NCBI GenBank assembly: GCA_035633755.1
Contig: DASQEH010000053.1
Coordinates: 43,375-107,374 of the forward strand
Direction: 5' to 3'
Source of the DNA: DASQEH01 sp035633755
GTDB taxonomy: Bacteria > Actinomycetota > Actinomycetes > Propionibacteriales > Nocardioidaceae
DNA length: 64,000 nucleotides
Shown: in pieces, positions 1-9,030 of the stretch
Layout: the number at the start of each line of letters is the position of its first letter
Position numbering within the stretch: position 1 is the stretch's first letter
Position numbers and translations under genes: made by a program
Notes under the pieces: model-generated
What the model was told of the DNA's origin: nothing
Database searches by the model: none
The model's input: the letters and a program-made list of their open reading frames with translations, nothing else

Positions 1-1
1 G

Positions 2-718
2 ATCGACAGCCTGCAACGGGTTTTCGCCCTGCACTGCGACCCCAAGCTCGAGGTGGGTCGGCTCGGTTTCCGCTCGGGAGCCGTCACGGCGGGCGCCGAC
101 CGGATCCGGGTAGTGATGCGCGGCCCCGGTGGCCACACGGCGCGACCGCACCTGACAGCGGACCTCGTCTATGCGCTCGGGGCCGTCATCACGGGGCTGC
201 CGGGGCTGTTGTCGCGGGTGGCCGACCCACGGGCCGCCCTTAGCGTCGTCTGGGGACAGGTCCACTCCGGCGGCGTGGCGAACGCGATACCGCAGGAGGG
301 CTATGTCGAGGGCACGATCCGCTGCCTGGACGCGCGCGTGTGGGAGTCGGCGCACAATGTGGTTCCCGACCTGGTCCGGTCGCTGGCCACCCCCTACGGG
401 GTCGATGTCGACGTCGACATGCACAAGAGCGTCCCGCCCTGCGTCAACGACGAAGTGTCGACCGATCTGATGCGGGCCGTGGCCAGGGACATCTTCGGCA
501 CCGCCCGGGTCACTACGACCGACCAGAGCCTCGGCGGGGAGGACTTCGCCTGGATCCTCAAGCGCGCTCCCGGCGCCTTGGTACGACTCGGGGTACGCAA
601 GCATGAGGCCGTCGACGGCGGAGACCTGCACCGCGGCAGCTTCGACATCGACGAGGCAGCGATCGGCGTCGGAGTCCGCCTGTTCAGCAGCTTCGCCGTG
701 TCGACCGGGCGTCGCTAG
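2..718 (+). CDS. M20 family amidohydrolase, C-terminal part (5' end outside window)
   Basis: The reading frame is open from base 2 and ends at a TAG at 716-718, so the N-terminal part, including most metal ligands, lies outside the window. The visible part has the GPGGHTARPH stretch typical of the lid/dimerisation domain of M20D amidohydrolases (amidobenzoyl-Glu, IAA-amino acid and N-acyl amino acid hydrolases). A later GGEDFAW segment matches the conserved C-terminal GxEDF metal-binding motif. In M. tuberculosis the genes amiA1/amiB1 of this family lie beside the purine salvage genes, which fits the neighbours here. The substrate cannot be assigned from sequence. The family call is firm. Confidence 0.85.
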   Translation: MDSLQRVFALHCDPKLEVGRLGFRSGAVTAGADRIRVVMRGPGGHTARPHLTADLVYALGAVITGLPGLLSRVADPRAALSVVWGQVHSGGVANAIPQEGYVEGTIRCLDARVWESAHNVVPDLVRSLATPYGVDVDVDMHKSVPPCVNDEVSTDLMRAVARDIFGTARVTTTDQSLGGEDFAWILKRAPGALVRLGVRKHEAVDGGDLHRGSFDIDEAAIGVGVRLFSSFAVSTGRR

Positions 719-784
719 GTCACAAGACGATATCGGCGGACGCTGGTACATCTCTGCGGCGTTAAGGTCTCGCCGTCGTAGGGC

Positions 785-790
785 TAGAGT
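785..790 (+). promoter_or_regulatory. Candidate -10 box for the nucleoside importer operon
   Basis: TAGAGT fits the actinobacterial TANNNT -10 consensus and lies 79 bases before the lipoprotein start. It predicts a transcript beginning near 797 with a leader of about 73 nt. The -35 region is not recognisable. No riboswitch-like fold is obvious in the leader. Confidence 0.4.
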
Positions 791-869
791 TCCCCTCGAC
801 ATGGGCGAGCAGGCGCTCGGCCACGTCCACCGAGCGATGGCGCTCCAAGCGCCTACCTGAGGAGGATCT

Positions 870-2000
870 GTGAAGAGAACGCCCAAGATCGTGGCCCTGG
901 CCAGTGTGCTGGCCCTCAGCGTGGCCGCGTGTGGCGACCGCCCCGAGGAGGACACCGCAGCCGAGCCACCCGCGAGCAGTGAAAGCAGCGCATCGGAGTC
1001 CAGCGCTGCTCCTGCAGAGGAGGTCCCCGGGGCCGCGGACTTCAAGGCGTGCATGGTGTCGGACTCCGGCGGATTCGACGACAAGTCCTTCAACCAGACT
1101 TCGCACGACGGCCTCGTCAGCGCGAAGAAGAAGCTCGGCATCCAGACCGGTGAGGTCGAGTCGCAGTCGGACGCGGAGTACGAGGACAACATCGCCCAGC
1201 TGGTCCGGCAGAAGTGCAATGTCATTGCCACGGTGGGCTTCCTGCTCGGCGAAGCCACCGAGGCCGCGGCGAAGCAGTACAAGAAGGTCGACTTCGCGAT
1301 CGTCGACTTCGGCTACGCGAAGCCACCGCCCAACCTGCGCGGACTGGCCTTCGACACCGCCCAGCCGTCGTTCATGGCCGGCTACCTCGCCGCCGGGATG
1401 ACGAAGTCAGGAATCGTCGGAACGTTCGGCGGGGCCAAGATTCCGACCGTCACGATCTTCATGGACGGCTACTGGGAGGGCGTGCAGTACTGGAACGAGC
1501 AGAAGGACGACGACGTCAAGGTCGTCGGCTGGGACGAGAAGACCCAAGCGGGATCCTTCACCGACGACTTCGAGGACAAGATCAAGGGCCAGACCACGGC
1601 TGAGAACATGATCAGCCAGGGCGCGGACATCATCTTCCCCGTCGCCGGACCGGCCGGGCTCGGAGCCCTGGCCGCCGCCCAGGACTCCGATGGCGCCGCG
1701 AACGCGATCTGGGTCGACACCGACGGCTGCGTGAGCGCCGCGGAGTACTGCGACGTCATCCTCAGCTCGGTCGTCAAGGGCATGGACGTGGCCGTGGAAG
1801 ACGCCATCACCGACTCGCTCAAGGGGGAGTTCGACAACAAGCCGTACGTCGGGACCCTCGACAACGGCGGTGTCGCGCTGGCGCCGTTCCACGAGTTCGA
1901 GGGCGAGGTCAGCGACGAGCTCAAGGGAGAGCTCGAGCAGCTGCAGTCCGACCTCATCGACGGCACCATCAAGATCACCTCGCCCTCCGCGCCTCAGTGA
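870..2000 (+). CDS. BMP-family substrate-binding lipoprotein (nucleoside ABC importer)
   Basis: 376 residues. The GTG start is fixed by GAGGAGGA 4 nt upstream. A lipoprotein signal peptide ends in the lipobox LSVAAC (Cys21), followed by a Ser/Glu-rich linker. The mature part opens with CMVSDSGGFDDKSFNQ, the usual start of Basic Membrane Protein / PnrA-like periplasmic domains, which bind purine nucleosides. It is the first gene of an operon with a double ATPase and two permeases, followed by cytidine deaminase and thymidine phosphorylase. That context supports nucleoside uptake. Ligand specificity (purine, pyrimidine or both) is inferred, not shown. Confidence 0.92.
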   Translation: MKRTPKIVALASVLALSVAACGDRPEEDTAAEPPASSESSASESSAAPAEEVPGAADFKACMVSDSGGFDDKSFNQTSHDGLVSAKKKLGIQTGEVESQSDAEYEDNIAQLVRQKCNVIATVGFLLGEATEAAAKQYKKVDFAIVDFGYAKPPPNLRGLAFDTAQPSFMAGYLAAGMTKSGIVGTFGGAKIPTVTIFMDGYWEGVQYWNEQKDDDVKVVGWDEKTQAGSFTDDFEDKIKGQTTAENMISQGADIIFPVAGPAGLGALAAAQDSDGAANAIWVDTDGCVSAAEYCDVILSSVVKGMDVAVEDAITDSLKGEFDNKPYVGTLDNGGVALAPFHEFEGEVSDELKGELEQLQSDLIDGTIKITSPSAPQ

Positions 2001-2042
2001 GGTCGACCCCGGCTCACGACGAGGTGACGGAGACGCAGGCTC

Positions 2043-3554
2043 ATGCGCCTTGAGATTCAGGGACTGACGAAGCGGTTCGGGTCGTTCACGGCCAACGACT
2101 CCATCGACCTCGTTGTCGAGCCGGGGGAGATCCACTGCCTGCTGGGGGAGAACGGCGCAGGCAAGTCGACCCTCATGAACATGCTGTACGGGCTGCTGGC
2201 GCCCGACGAGGGTCAGGTGGTCCTCGACGGCACTCCGGTCAGCTTCTCCACACCCGCCGACGCGATCGACGCCGGCATCGGGATGGTGCACCAGCACTTC
2301 ATGCTGGTGCCCGTCTTCACCGTCGCCGAGAACGTCATGCTCGGCCGCGAGAAGACCCGCACCATGGGCGTGCTGAACCGTGCCGAGGCCGCGGAGACCG
2401 TGCGTGAGCTGTCTGCTCGTTACAAGCTCGCGGTGGATCCCGACGCCATCGTCGAGACGCTGCCCGTGGGGGTTCAGCAGCGGGTGGAGATCCTCAAAGC
2501 ACTCGCCAACAACGCCGAGGTGCTGATCCTCGACGAGCCGACCGCCGTCTTGACGCCGCAGGAGATCGACGAGCTGATGTCGATCATGGCCTCGCTGCGC
2601 GACAACGGTACGTCGATCGTGTTCATCACCCACAAGCTGCGCGAGGTGAAGGCGATCGGGGACAAGATCACCGTCATCCGACGCGGCAAGGTGGTCGGTA
2701 CGACCGGTCCGTCCACGTCGGAGTCCGAGCTGGCCCAGATGATGGTGGGGCGCGAGGTCAAGCTCGTCGTCGACAAGGCGGACGCCGACATCGGCGACGT
2801 CGTGCTCGAGGCGAAGAACCTCACGGTGATCGACGCCCGCGGAACCACGGTCGTCGACGACGTGTCGTTCAGCGTGCGAGCCGGCGAGGTGCTGGGAATC
2901 GCCGGGGTCCAGGGCAACGGGCAGACCGAGCTGATCAAGGCGCTCCTCGGCCTGATCCGGCCCGCCGCGGGCGAGATCTTCCTGGACGGGCGGAACATCT
3001 CCGGTCACGGTCCCCGGCAGAGCCTGGACGCCGGCATCGGGTACGTGCCGGAGGACCGGTCCCATGACGGGTTCGTCGGCTCGTTCTCGGTGCGCGAGAA
3101 CCTGATCCTGGATCTCTACACCACGCAGGCGTTCTGTACGGGTATCGCGCTGAAGCCGGCAGCGATCGCCGACAACGCCCGCCAGCGCATCGAGGAGTTC
3201 GACATCCGGACCCGCGACATGGACACCCCCGTCGCGTCGTTGTCCGGCGGTAACCAGCAGAAGGTCGTCGTGGCCCGTGAGCTGTCGAGAGACCTCAAGG
3301 TGCTCATCGCCTCGCAGCCGACCCGGGGCGTCGACGTGGGCTCGATCGAGTTCATCCACAACCGCATCGTGGCCGAGCGAGACGCCGGAACGGCGGTCAT
3401 CATCGTGTCGACCGAGCTCGAGGAGGTGTTCGGGCTGTCGGACCGGATCGCCGTGATGTACGACGGGCGGATCGTGGACATCGTGTCTCCGGACATCCGT
3501 CGCGACGAGATCGGTCTGCTGATGGCCGGTGCCGGGTCGTCGGAGACCACGTGA
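2043..3554 (+). CDS. Nucleoside ABC importer, double ATP-binding subunit
   Basis: 503 residues with two ABC domains, the architecture of sugar/nucleoside importers (RbsA/NupO type). The N-terminal domain has Walker A GENGAGKST at residues 35-43 and Walker B LILDEPTAVL. The C-terminal domain has a degenerate P-loop (GVQGNGQT), the signature LSGGNQQK, and IASQPTRGVDVG at the Walker B position. This asymmetry is normal for the family, in which the second site has altered catalytic motifs. The gene lies 42 bases after the lipoprotein gene and just before the permeases. It would energise transport at the inner face of the membrane. Confidence 0.93.
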   Translation: MRLEIQGLTKRFGSFTANDSIDLVVEPGEIHCLLGENGAGKSTLMNMLYGLLAPDEGQVVLDGTPVSFSTPADAIDAGIGMVHQHFMLVPVFTVAENVMLGREKTRTMGVLNRAEAAETVRELSARYKLAVDPDAIVETLPVGVQQRVEILKALANNAEVLILDEPTAVLTPQEIDELMSIMASLRDNGTSIVFITHKLREVKAIGDKITVIRRGKVVGTTGPSTSESELAQMMVGREVKLVVDKADADIGDVVLEAKNLTVIDARGTTVVDDVSFSVRAGEVLGIAGVQGNGQTELIKALLGLIRPAAGEIFLDGRNISGHGPRQSLDAGIGYVPEDRSHDGFVGSFSVRENLILDLYTTQAFCTGIALKPAAIADNARQRIEEFDIRTRDMDTPVASLSGGNQQKVVVARELSRDLKVLIASQPTRGVDVGSIEFIHNRIVAERDAGTAVIIVSTELEEVFGLSDRIAVMYDGRIVDIVSPDIRRDEIGLLMAGAGSSETT

Positions 3555-3561
3555 GCCGCCG

Positions 3562-4782
3562 ATGAGCGAGACCTCTCACAGCGGCGGGGCCGGTCCCACA
3601 CCTACGCCGGCCTCAGCGCCTTCACCCCAAGCGGGCAGTCCGGGCTCGCAAGGCTTCGCCTCGTACCTGCCGACGGTGACCGTGACGCTGGCCTCGATCC
3701 TGCTGGCGCTCGTCATCGGTGCCGTCCTCATCATCGTGAGCGACGACCAGGTGATCGAGAGCTCGTCGTACATCTTCAGCTACCCGTGGGATGCGCTGAG
3801 CGCCGCGGCCGAGGCGGTCCAGGAGTCGTACTGGGCGCTGGTCAGCGGTTCAGTGGGATCGTGGGCGGCCATCACGGCCACGCTGGAGCGCGCCGCCCCG
3901 CTGATCTCGGCCGGACTGGCCGTAGCTCTGGCGTTCCGCGCGGGAATGTTCAACATCGGTGCCCAGGGCCAGCTGATCATCGGGGCGATCTGCGCCGCCT
4001 ACGTCGGGTTCACCTACGACCTCCCCCCGGTGGTCCACGTGCTGGCTGCGCTGCTCGCCGGGCTGGCAGGGGGCGCGGTCTGGGGCGGCATCATCGGCTT
4101 CCTCAAGGCCCGGACCGGTGCCCACGAGGTCATCACCACGATCATGCTCAACTACGTGGCGCTGTCGATCCTCACCTGGGCACTGACCAAGAACGCGTTC
4201 CAGCAACCCGGATCCAACAACCCCCGCAGCGAGAAGGTCGACGACCACGCCACCTTCCCGGACATCTTCGGCGTCCACATCGGGATCTTGTTGGCGCTGC
4301 TGGCCGCCGCGGGCGTGTGGTGGCTGCTCGAGCGGAGCACCGTCGGCTTCGAGATGCGCGCCGTCGGAGCGAACTCCGAAGCCAGTCGGACTGCTGGGAT
4401 GAGCGTGGCGAAGGTGTACACCCTCGCGATGGTGGTGGCGGGCCTGCTGGCCGGGCTGGCCGGGACGCAGCAGGTCCTCGGCCACGAGGACTCCCTCACC
4501 GCGAACTTCAGCGGCTCCATCGGGTTCGACGCGATCACGGTCGCCCTGCTGGGACGGGCCACGCCGCTGGGGACGGTCCTGGCCGGCCTGCTGTTCGGCG
4601 CACTGTCGGTAGGGGGCACCGCCATGCAGGCGTCCACCGCGTCGACACCGCTGGCCCTCACCCAGGTGCTCCAGGCCTTGATCGTGCTGTTCGTGGCCGC
4701 GCCCGCGCTGGTCAAGGCGGTGTTCCGGATGTCGGCCGCTGAAGAGGGTGGCACGGTGCAGGCCAAGGGCTGGAACTCATGA
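3562..4782 (+). CDS. Nucleoside ABC importer, permease 1
   Basis: 406 residues from ATG 3562; an upstream in-frame GTG at 3529 would overlap the ATPase gene and adds a charged extension, so it is not preferred. The N-terminus is Pro/Ser-rich, followed by about nine hydrophobic segments. The loop GAHEVITTIMLNY is characteristic of BPD_transp_2 permeases paired with BMP lipoproteins (NupP/YufP type). It should form the transmembrane channel with the next gene, whose start overlaps its stop by 4 bases. Confidence 0.92.
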   Translation: MSETSHSGGAGPTPTPASAPSPQAGSPGSQGFASYLPTVTVTLASILLALVIGAVLIIVSDDQVIESSSYIFSYPWDALSAAAEAVQESYWALVSGSVGSWAAITATLERAAPLISAGLAVALAFRAGMFNIGAQGQLIIGAICAAYVGFTYDLPPVVHVLAALLAGLAGGAVWGGIIGFLKARTGAHEVITTIMLNYVALSILTWALTKNAFQQPGSNNPRSEKVDDHATFPDIFGVHIGILLALLAAAGVWWLLERSTVGFEMRAVGANSEASRTAGMSVAKVYTLAMVVAGLLAGLAGTQQVLGHEDSLTANFSGSIGFDAITVALLGRATPLGTVLAGLLFGALSVGGTAMQASTASTPLALTQVLQALIVLFVAAPALVKAVFRMSAAEEGGTVQAKGWNS

Positions 4783-6077
4783 GCACGGCCACGGCTCCCG
4801 CTGTGAGGGAGCAGCACTCCGTACAGGATCCGGGCGAGAGACGGCGCCGGCTCAAGATCGGCATCACGCTGCTGGTCACGGGCGCGCTGTTGCTGTACTT
4901 CTGGTGGACGATCGACAACGACAGCGTGGAGTACCTGCTGTCGGGCGAACGGACGCGCGACACAGTCCCCAAGACGATCCCTGCCCACGGCGTCACACTG
5001 GCGTGCGCAATCGTGTCGCTGGGCGTCGCCGCGGCGGCGTTGACGGGCGTGCTGCGGCGGGGACTGGTCACGGTGGTGGCCGTGGTGGTGGCCGGTGCGG
5101 CGTTCATCCTGGGTTTCCTCGTCTGGGCGTACTCCGACCAGGAGGCGGCCTTCAAGGCGGTCATCACCAACCCGCTGCCGGGCACGTTCGCCATCGCCAC
5201 CCCCCTGGTGCTCGGTGCGCTTGCCGGGTGCCTGTGTGAGCGGGCGGGGGTCATCAACGTGGCGATCGAGGGCCAGTTCCTCGCCGGTGCGTTCTTCGCC
5301 TCCGTCGTCGCGAGCCTCACCTACAGTGCCGGGCTCGGGCTGCTCGGCGGGATCGCCGCCGGTGTGGGGATCGCGGCCATGCTCGCCTTGTTCTCCATCC
5401 GGTACCTCGTCAACCAAGTGGTCCTCGGCGTCGTCCTCGTCGTCTTCGCGAGCGGCCTGACAGCGTTCCTGCTCGACCAGATCCCGAACGACCCCTCCGT
5501 GAAGCAGTACCTCAACGACCCGCCGAAGCTCGAGGACATCGCGATCCCCGTCTTGTCCGACCTTCCGATCGTCGGCGAGGCCATGTTCAACCAGACGATC
5601 CTGGTCTACCTCATGTACGCATCGGTCGCGCTGGTCACCTTCATCATGTTCGAGACCCGATGGGGGCTTCGGGTGCGCGCGGTCGGCGAGCACCCCACAG
5701 CCGCAGACACGGTCGGCATCCAGGTGAAGCGGACGCGCTGGCAGGCGGTGCTTTTCGCAGGCGTCTTCGCCGGACTCGGTGGCGCCTACTTCACAGTGGG
5801 GTCGACCGGGTCCTTCGACAAGGACGCCTCATCGGGCAACGGCTTCATCGCGCTGGCTGCCGTCATCATGGGCCGGTGGCACCCGGTGTATGCGACGTTC
5901 GCGGCGTTGTTCTTCGGGTTCATGTCCAGCCTGCAGGACCAACTGAAGCTGGTGAACAAGATCCCCGGTGAGCTGCTGACGATGACGCCGTACATCGCCA
6001 CGGTCGTCGCGGTCGTCGGCTTCGTGGGCAGGGTCCGGCCTCCCGCGGCCGACGGCGAACCGTACGTGAAGGGATGA
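4779..6077 (+). CDS. Nucleoside ABC importer, permease 2
   Basis: 432 residues, starting at an ATGA overlap with permease 1. It has a charged N-terminal tail, then several hydrophobic helices. The segment CERAGVINVAIEGQ is the conserved family signature of the second BPD_transp_2 permease (NupQ/YufQ type). It forms the heterodimeric channel with the previous gene. Its stop codon overlaps the cytidine deaminase start, so import and first catabolic step are translationally coupled. Confidence 0.92.
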   Translation: MSTATAPAVREQHSVQDPGERRRRLKIGITLLVTGALLLYFWWTIDNDSVEYLLSGERTRDTVPKTIPAHGVTLACAIVSLGVAAAALTGVLRRGLVTVVAVVVAGAAFILGFLVWAYSDQEAAFKAVITNPLPGTFAIATPLVLGALAGCLCERAGVINVAIEGQFLAGAFFASVVASLTYSAGLGLLGGIAAGVGIAAMLALFSIRYLVNQVVLGVVLVVFASGLTAFLLDQIPNDPSVKQYLNDPPKLEDIAIPVLSDLPIVGEAMFNQTILVYLMYASVALVTFIMFETRWGLRVRAVGEHPTAADTVGIQVKRTRWQAVLFAGVFAGLGGAYFTVGSTGSFDKDASSGNGFIALAAVIMGRWHPVYATFAALFFGFMSSLQDQLKLVNKIPGELLTMTPYIATVVAVVGFVGRVRPPAADGEPYVKG

Positions 6078-6481
6078 TCGTGCCTGACATCGACTGGGAC
6101 GTGCTGACCCGTGCCGCGACTGACGTCATGCGGTCCGCGTATGCGCCGTACTCCTCCTTCCCCGTTGGCGTGGCAGGCCTCGTGGACGACGGCCGCGTCG
6201 TCGTCGGCTGCAACGTGGAGAACGCGTCCTATGGCGCCACTCTGTGCGCCGAGTGCGGCATGGTCTCGCAGCTGCACGCGACGGGCGGCGGGAAGCTCGT
6301 CGCTGTCGCGTGTGTGGACGCAGCTGGCCGGCCGCTCGCACCGTGCGGGCGGTGTCGCCAGCTCCTGGTCGAGCACGCCCACCCCACCTTCGTGATCCGG
6401 ATGCCGAGCGGGGTGGTGACGCTGGCAGACATCATCCCGGACGCGTTCGGCCCCGACGACCTGGCGCAGGGCCATGAGTGA
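6074..6481 (+). CDS. cdd: Cytidine deaminase
   Basis: 135 residues, the normal size of the small tetrameric cytidine deaminases. It hydrolyses cytidine and deoxycytidine to uridine and deoxyuridine. The zinc site is complete: Cys58-Ala-Glu60 (ligand plus catalytic Glu) and PCGRC with Cys91 and Cys94. The start ATG overlaps the upstream permease stop, and the stop overlaps the deoA start, so this is an operon member. A cytosolic pyrimidine salvage role next to a nucleoside importer is consistent. Confidence 0.95.
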   Translation: MIVPDIDWDVLTRAATDVMRSAYAPYSSFPVGVAGLVDDGRVVVGCNVENASYGATLCAECGMVSQLHATGGGKLVAVACVDAAGRPLAPCGRCRQLLVEHAHPTFVIRMPSGVVTLADIIPDAFGPDDLAQGHE

Positions 6482-7760
6482 GGCTTTCGACGCGGTCGAT
6501 GTGATCGTCACCAAGCGCGACAAGGGCGAGCTCTCCGACGAACAGGTCGACTGGGTCATCGATGCCTACACCAGGGGCCAGGTCGCCCACGAGCAGATGG
6601 CGGCGCTGGCCATGGCGATCCTGCTCAACGGCATGACGCGCCGTGAGGTCAGCCGGTGGACCGCGGCGATGGTCGCCAGCGGCGAGCGGATGGACTTCTC
6701 GTCGTTGTCGTGGGACACCGCTGACAAGCACTCAACCGGCGGGGTCGGCGACAAGATCACCCTGCCCCTGACTCCCCTCGTGGCGGCCTGCGGAGTGGCG
6801 GTCCCCCAGCTGTCCGGGCGCGGGCTCGGACACACGGGAGGGACCCTCGACAAGCTCGAGTCGATCCCCGGCTGGAGGTGCGACCTGCCTCACGACCAGA
6901 TCAACCGGCAGCTCGAGACCGTGGGGGCCGTCATTGCAGCGGCGGGGTCGTCGTTGGCGCCAGCCGACAAGCTTCTCTATGCCCTGCGCGACGTGACAGG
7001 CACGGTGGAGTCCATTCCGCTCATCGCCTCGTCGGTGATGAGCAAGAAGATCGCCGAGGGAACCGGAGCGCTGGTGCTCGACGTGAAGGTGGGCTCGGGG
7101 GCTTTCATGAAGACACTCGACGACGCCAACGAGCTGGCTCGCACCATGGTGGACCTGGGCCGAGACGCCGGGGTGACCACCGTGGCGCTGCTCACTGACA
7201 TGTCCACGCCGCTCGGGCTGACCGCTGGGAACGCCATCGAGGTCCGCGAGTCGCTGGAGGTGCTGGCAGGCGGTGGTCCGCCCGATGTCGTCGAGCTGAC
7301 GCTGACCCTGGCGGCCGAGATGCTCGCCGCCGCCGGTCACGGTGACGTCGATCCCGCCGACAAGCTCGCCGACGGGTCGGCGATGGACGTCTGGAGGGCG
7401 ATGGTGGCAGCGCAGGGTGGCGACCCCGACGCCGTGCTCCCCGAGGCCCGGGAGAGCAGCATCGTGCAGGCGCCGGCTTCTGGGGTGCTGAGCAGGCTGG
7501 ATGCACTAGCAGTGGGGGTGGCTGCCTGGCGCTGCGGGGCGGGGCGCAGCCGCAAGGAGGATCCCGTGCAGGCCGGCGCGGGGGTGGTGCTGCACGCCAA
7601 GCCAGGAGATCGCGTGCACCAGGGCCAGCCTTTGCTGACGCTGCTCAGCGACGACGCCGACCGATTCGACCGCGCTATCGAAGCTTTGGACGGCAGCTTC
7701 GACATCTCTGACGGCGGCGACGTCACTCGTCCCGCGCTGGTGCTGGACAGGATCGATTGA
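6474..7760 (+). CDS. deoA: Thymidine (pyrimidine-nucleoside) phosphorylase
   Basis: 428 residues. It phosphorolyses thymidine/deoxyuridine (possibly uridine) to base and (deoxy)ribose-1-phosphate. The phosphate-binding motif KHSTGGVGDK lies at residues 85-94 and the family signature SGRGLGHTGGTLDKLE at 114-129. The gene overlaps cdd by 8 bases. The deoxyribose-1-phosphate produced can feed the phosphopentomutase-like enzyme (15845-17497) and deoC (14085-15068). Whether it prefers thymidine (DeoA) or both pyrimidine nucleosides (Pdp) is not decided by sequence here. Confidence 0.93.
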   Translation: MSEAFDAVDVIVTKRDKGELSDEQVDWVIDAYTRGQVAHEQMAALAMAILLNGMTRREVSRWTAAMVASGERMDFSSLSWDTADKHSTGGVGDKITLPLTPLVAACGVAVPQLSGRGLGHTGGTLDKLESIPGWRCDLPHDQINRQLETVGAVIAAAGSSLAPADKLLYALRDVTGTVESIPLIASSVMSKKIAEGTGALVLDVKVGSGAFMKTLDDANELARTMVDLGRDAGVTTVALLTDMSTPLGLTAGNAIEVRESLEVLAGGGPPDVVELTLTLAAEMLAAAGHGDVDPADKLADGSAMDVWRAMVAAQGGDPDAVLPEARESSIVQAPASGVLSRLDALAVGVAAWRCGAGRSRKEDPVQAGAGVVLHAKPGDRVHQGQPLLTLLSDDADRFDRAIEALDGSFDISDGGDVTRPALVLDRID

Positions 7761-7781
7761 CAAAGGCCGGTCGAGGAACCG

Positions 7782-8441
7782 TCAGGCGCTGCCGGAGTGG
7801 ACGTTCCTCGTCGTGATCCGCCAGGTTTGGATAGCAGGCGCCCGGAACAGCTTGACCCGGCAGTCGTTGTGGCCCGGAGCATACGAGGACAGGGTGCAGC
7901 GGCGAACCTTGTAGCGCTCGAAGTCGACGCCGTCGAAGCAGTAGCGCTTCGACCGAGGTGGCAATTTGAACGAGGGGCTGGTGCTGCGCTCGGTCGTCCG
8001 CGTCTTCTGGAAGTTGGCAGAGACGTCGGCTGATACCTTGGCGAATATCCAGGCCTTCGCCTCCACGCCGACGGTGATGCTGCCGCCCCAGGAGAACGTG
8101 TCGGTCTCCTTCGACGTACACGTCCCGGTGTTCCAGTTCGGCGTGTCGTTCACGTACTTGTAGCCCCAAGCAGGCTTGAACCGTGGGCGTAGGCGGTCGA
8201 TGACTCTGATGCAGGTGCGGTAGCTCCCGCCCGTAGGGTAGCGATCCCACCGACAGTGACGGCGAGCCGAGGCCACTGAGCTCTCTGTTACCTGCTGTGA
8301 GGACACGACCGTCTGGCCGGCCATGGATGCCGCTACCGCCGGTGATCCGGCGCTGTGGAGGGCGCCTGCTTGCCCCGGCCACGCCGCTGCCGCAAGAGCG
8401 ACTATCGCGCAGACAGTCGTAAGTCGGATGCGTCGATACAT
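7782..8441 (-). CDS. Secreted cysteine-containing protein of unknown function
   Basis: 219 residues from the ATG at 8441, chosen because AGGAG sits 6 nt upstream and a clean signal peptide follows (MYRRIRL, then a hydrophobic stretch, cleavage likely after GQAGA near residue 27). The mature protein has six cysteines (63, 77, 108, 158, 172, 184), which could form three disulfides. Residues about 112-150 are a Ser/Thr-rich amphipathic stretch in which polar and hydrophobic residues alternate (SITVGVEAKAW ... KVSADVSANF), followed by Pro and a Cys-containing C-terminal part. This alternating pattern resembles the insertion hairpin of aerolysin-like beta-pore proteins; that is an inference only. 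It stands alone, convergent with deoA. Confidence 0.75.
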   Translation of the reverse strand: MYRRIRLTTVCAIVALAAAAWPGQAGALHSAGSPAVAASMAGQTVVSSQQVTESSVASARRHCRWDRYPTGGSYRTCIRVIDRLRPRFKPAWGYKYVNDTPNWNTGTCTSKETDTFSWGGSITVGVEAKAWIFAKVSADVSANFQKTRTTERSTSPSFKLPPRSKRYCFDGVDFERYKVRRCTLSSYAPGHNDCRVKLFRAPAIQTWRITTRNVHSGSA

Positions 8442-8547
8442 GATCGCTCCTCGGTGGTCGTCGGCAAGGGTCGCGACAGCCGCGTCCACGGGCACGATAG
8501 CCGGGTCGCCGGATTGCCGCAGTTGTCGGATCTGAGCCGAAAAGAGG

Positions 8548-9015
8548 TCAGGTCACCAGCAGGGTGAGAGTCTCGGCCACCAGGGCCGGCCGGTCTGAGA
8601 TCTCGCCGTTGCGCCGAGCCTGTGCGGTGACCCGCAGGCTGACCTGGATGCCGCTGGGGACCGCACGTGCACCGGTGAGCTCGGCGCCCGCTCTGAGGTC
8701 GCTGCCGACGAGCACCGGTGCCGGGAAGCGCACCTTGTCAAGTCCGTAGTTCAGCCGGGTGGCCCAGCCCTCGTATCGGACAACCGACCCGATGAGGACC
8801 GGCAGCAGTGCCAACGTCAGGTAGCCATGGGCCACCGTCGTGCCGTACTGGCTGAGCGCGGCTCGGGCTGGGTCGACGTGGATCCACTGCAGGTCACCGG
8901 TGGCGGAGGCGAAGGCGTCGACGCGGGCCTGGTCTACGTGCAGCCAGCTGCTGTAGCCCAAGTGGTCGCCCACAGCTGCGGTCAGCTCGGCGGCGTCGAC
9001 GAAGACGCGCGTCAT
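8548..9015 (-). CDS. MaoC-like (hotdog) dehydratase
   Basis: 155 residues. The hotdog-fold signature DLQWIHVDPARA followed by GTTVAHGYLTLAL matches MaoC/NodN-like enoyl-CoA hydratases; the Asp and His of the hydratase dyad are present in DxxxxH (residues about 41-46). It starts 15 bases after the stop of the upstream SDR gene, so the two form an operon. A hydratase plus a 3-ketoacyl reductase is a typical fatty-acyl or hydroxyalkanoate pair. Substrate is unknown. Confidence 0.88.
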   Translation of the reverse strand: MTRVFVDAAELTAAVGDHLGYSSWLHVDQARVDAFASATGDLQWIHVDPARAALSQYGTTVAHGYLTLALLPVLIGSVVRYEGWATRLNYGLDKVRFPAPVLVGSDLRAGAELTGARAVPSGIQVSLRVTAQARRNGEISDRPALVAETLTLLVT

Positions 9016-9030
9016 GCGGGGATGGCGATG

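Noticed and set aside
797..869. Possible riboswitch in the leader of the nucleoside importer operon
   Set aside because: The leader is short and no purine-riboswitch core or other known motif was recognised; only a weak -10 box supports its existence.
1407..3359. Long minus-strand open frame of 650 codons opposite the importer genes
   Set aside because: It is antisense to two clear ABC importer genes, is rich in Asp/Arg/His/Val as expected from GC-rich shadow frames, and has no recognisable domain or ribosome site.
4152..5693. Minus-strand frame of 513 codons opposite the permeases
   Set aside because: Shadow of two well-supported permease genes; composition is low-complexity and there is no start signal.
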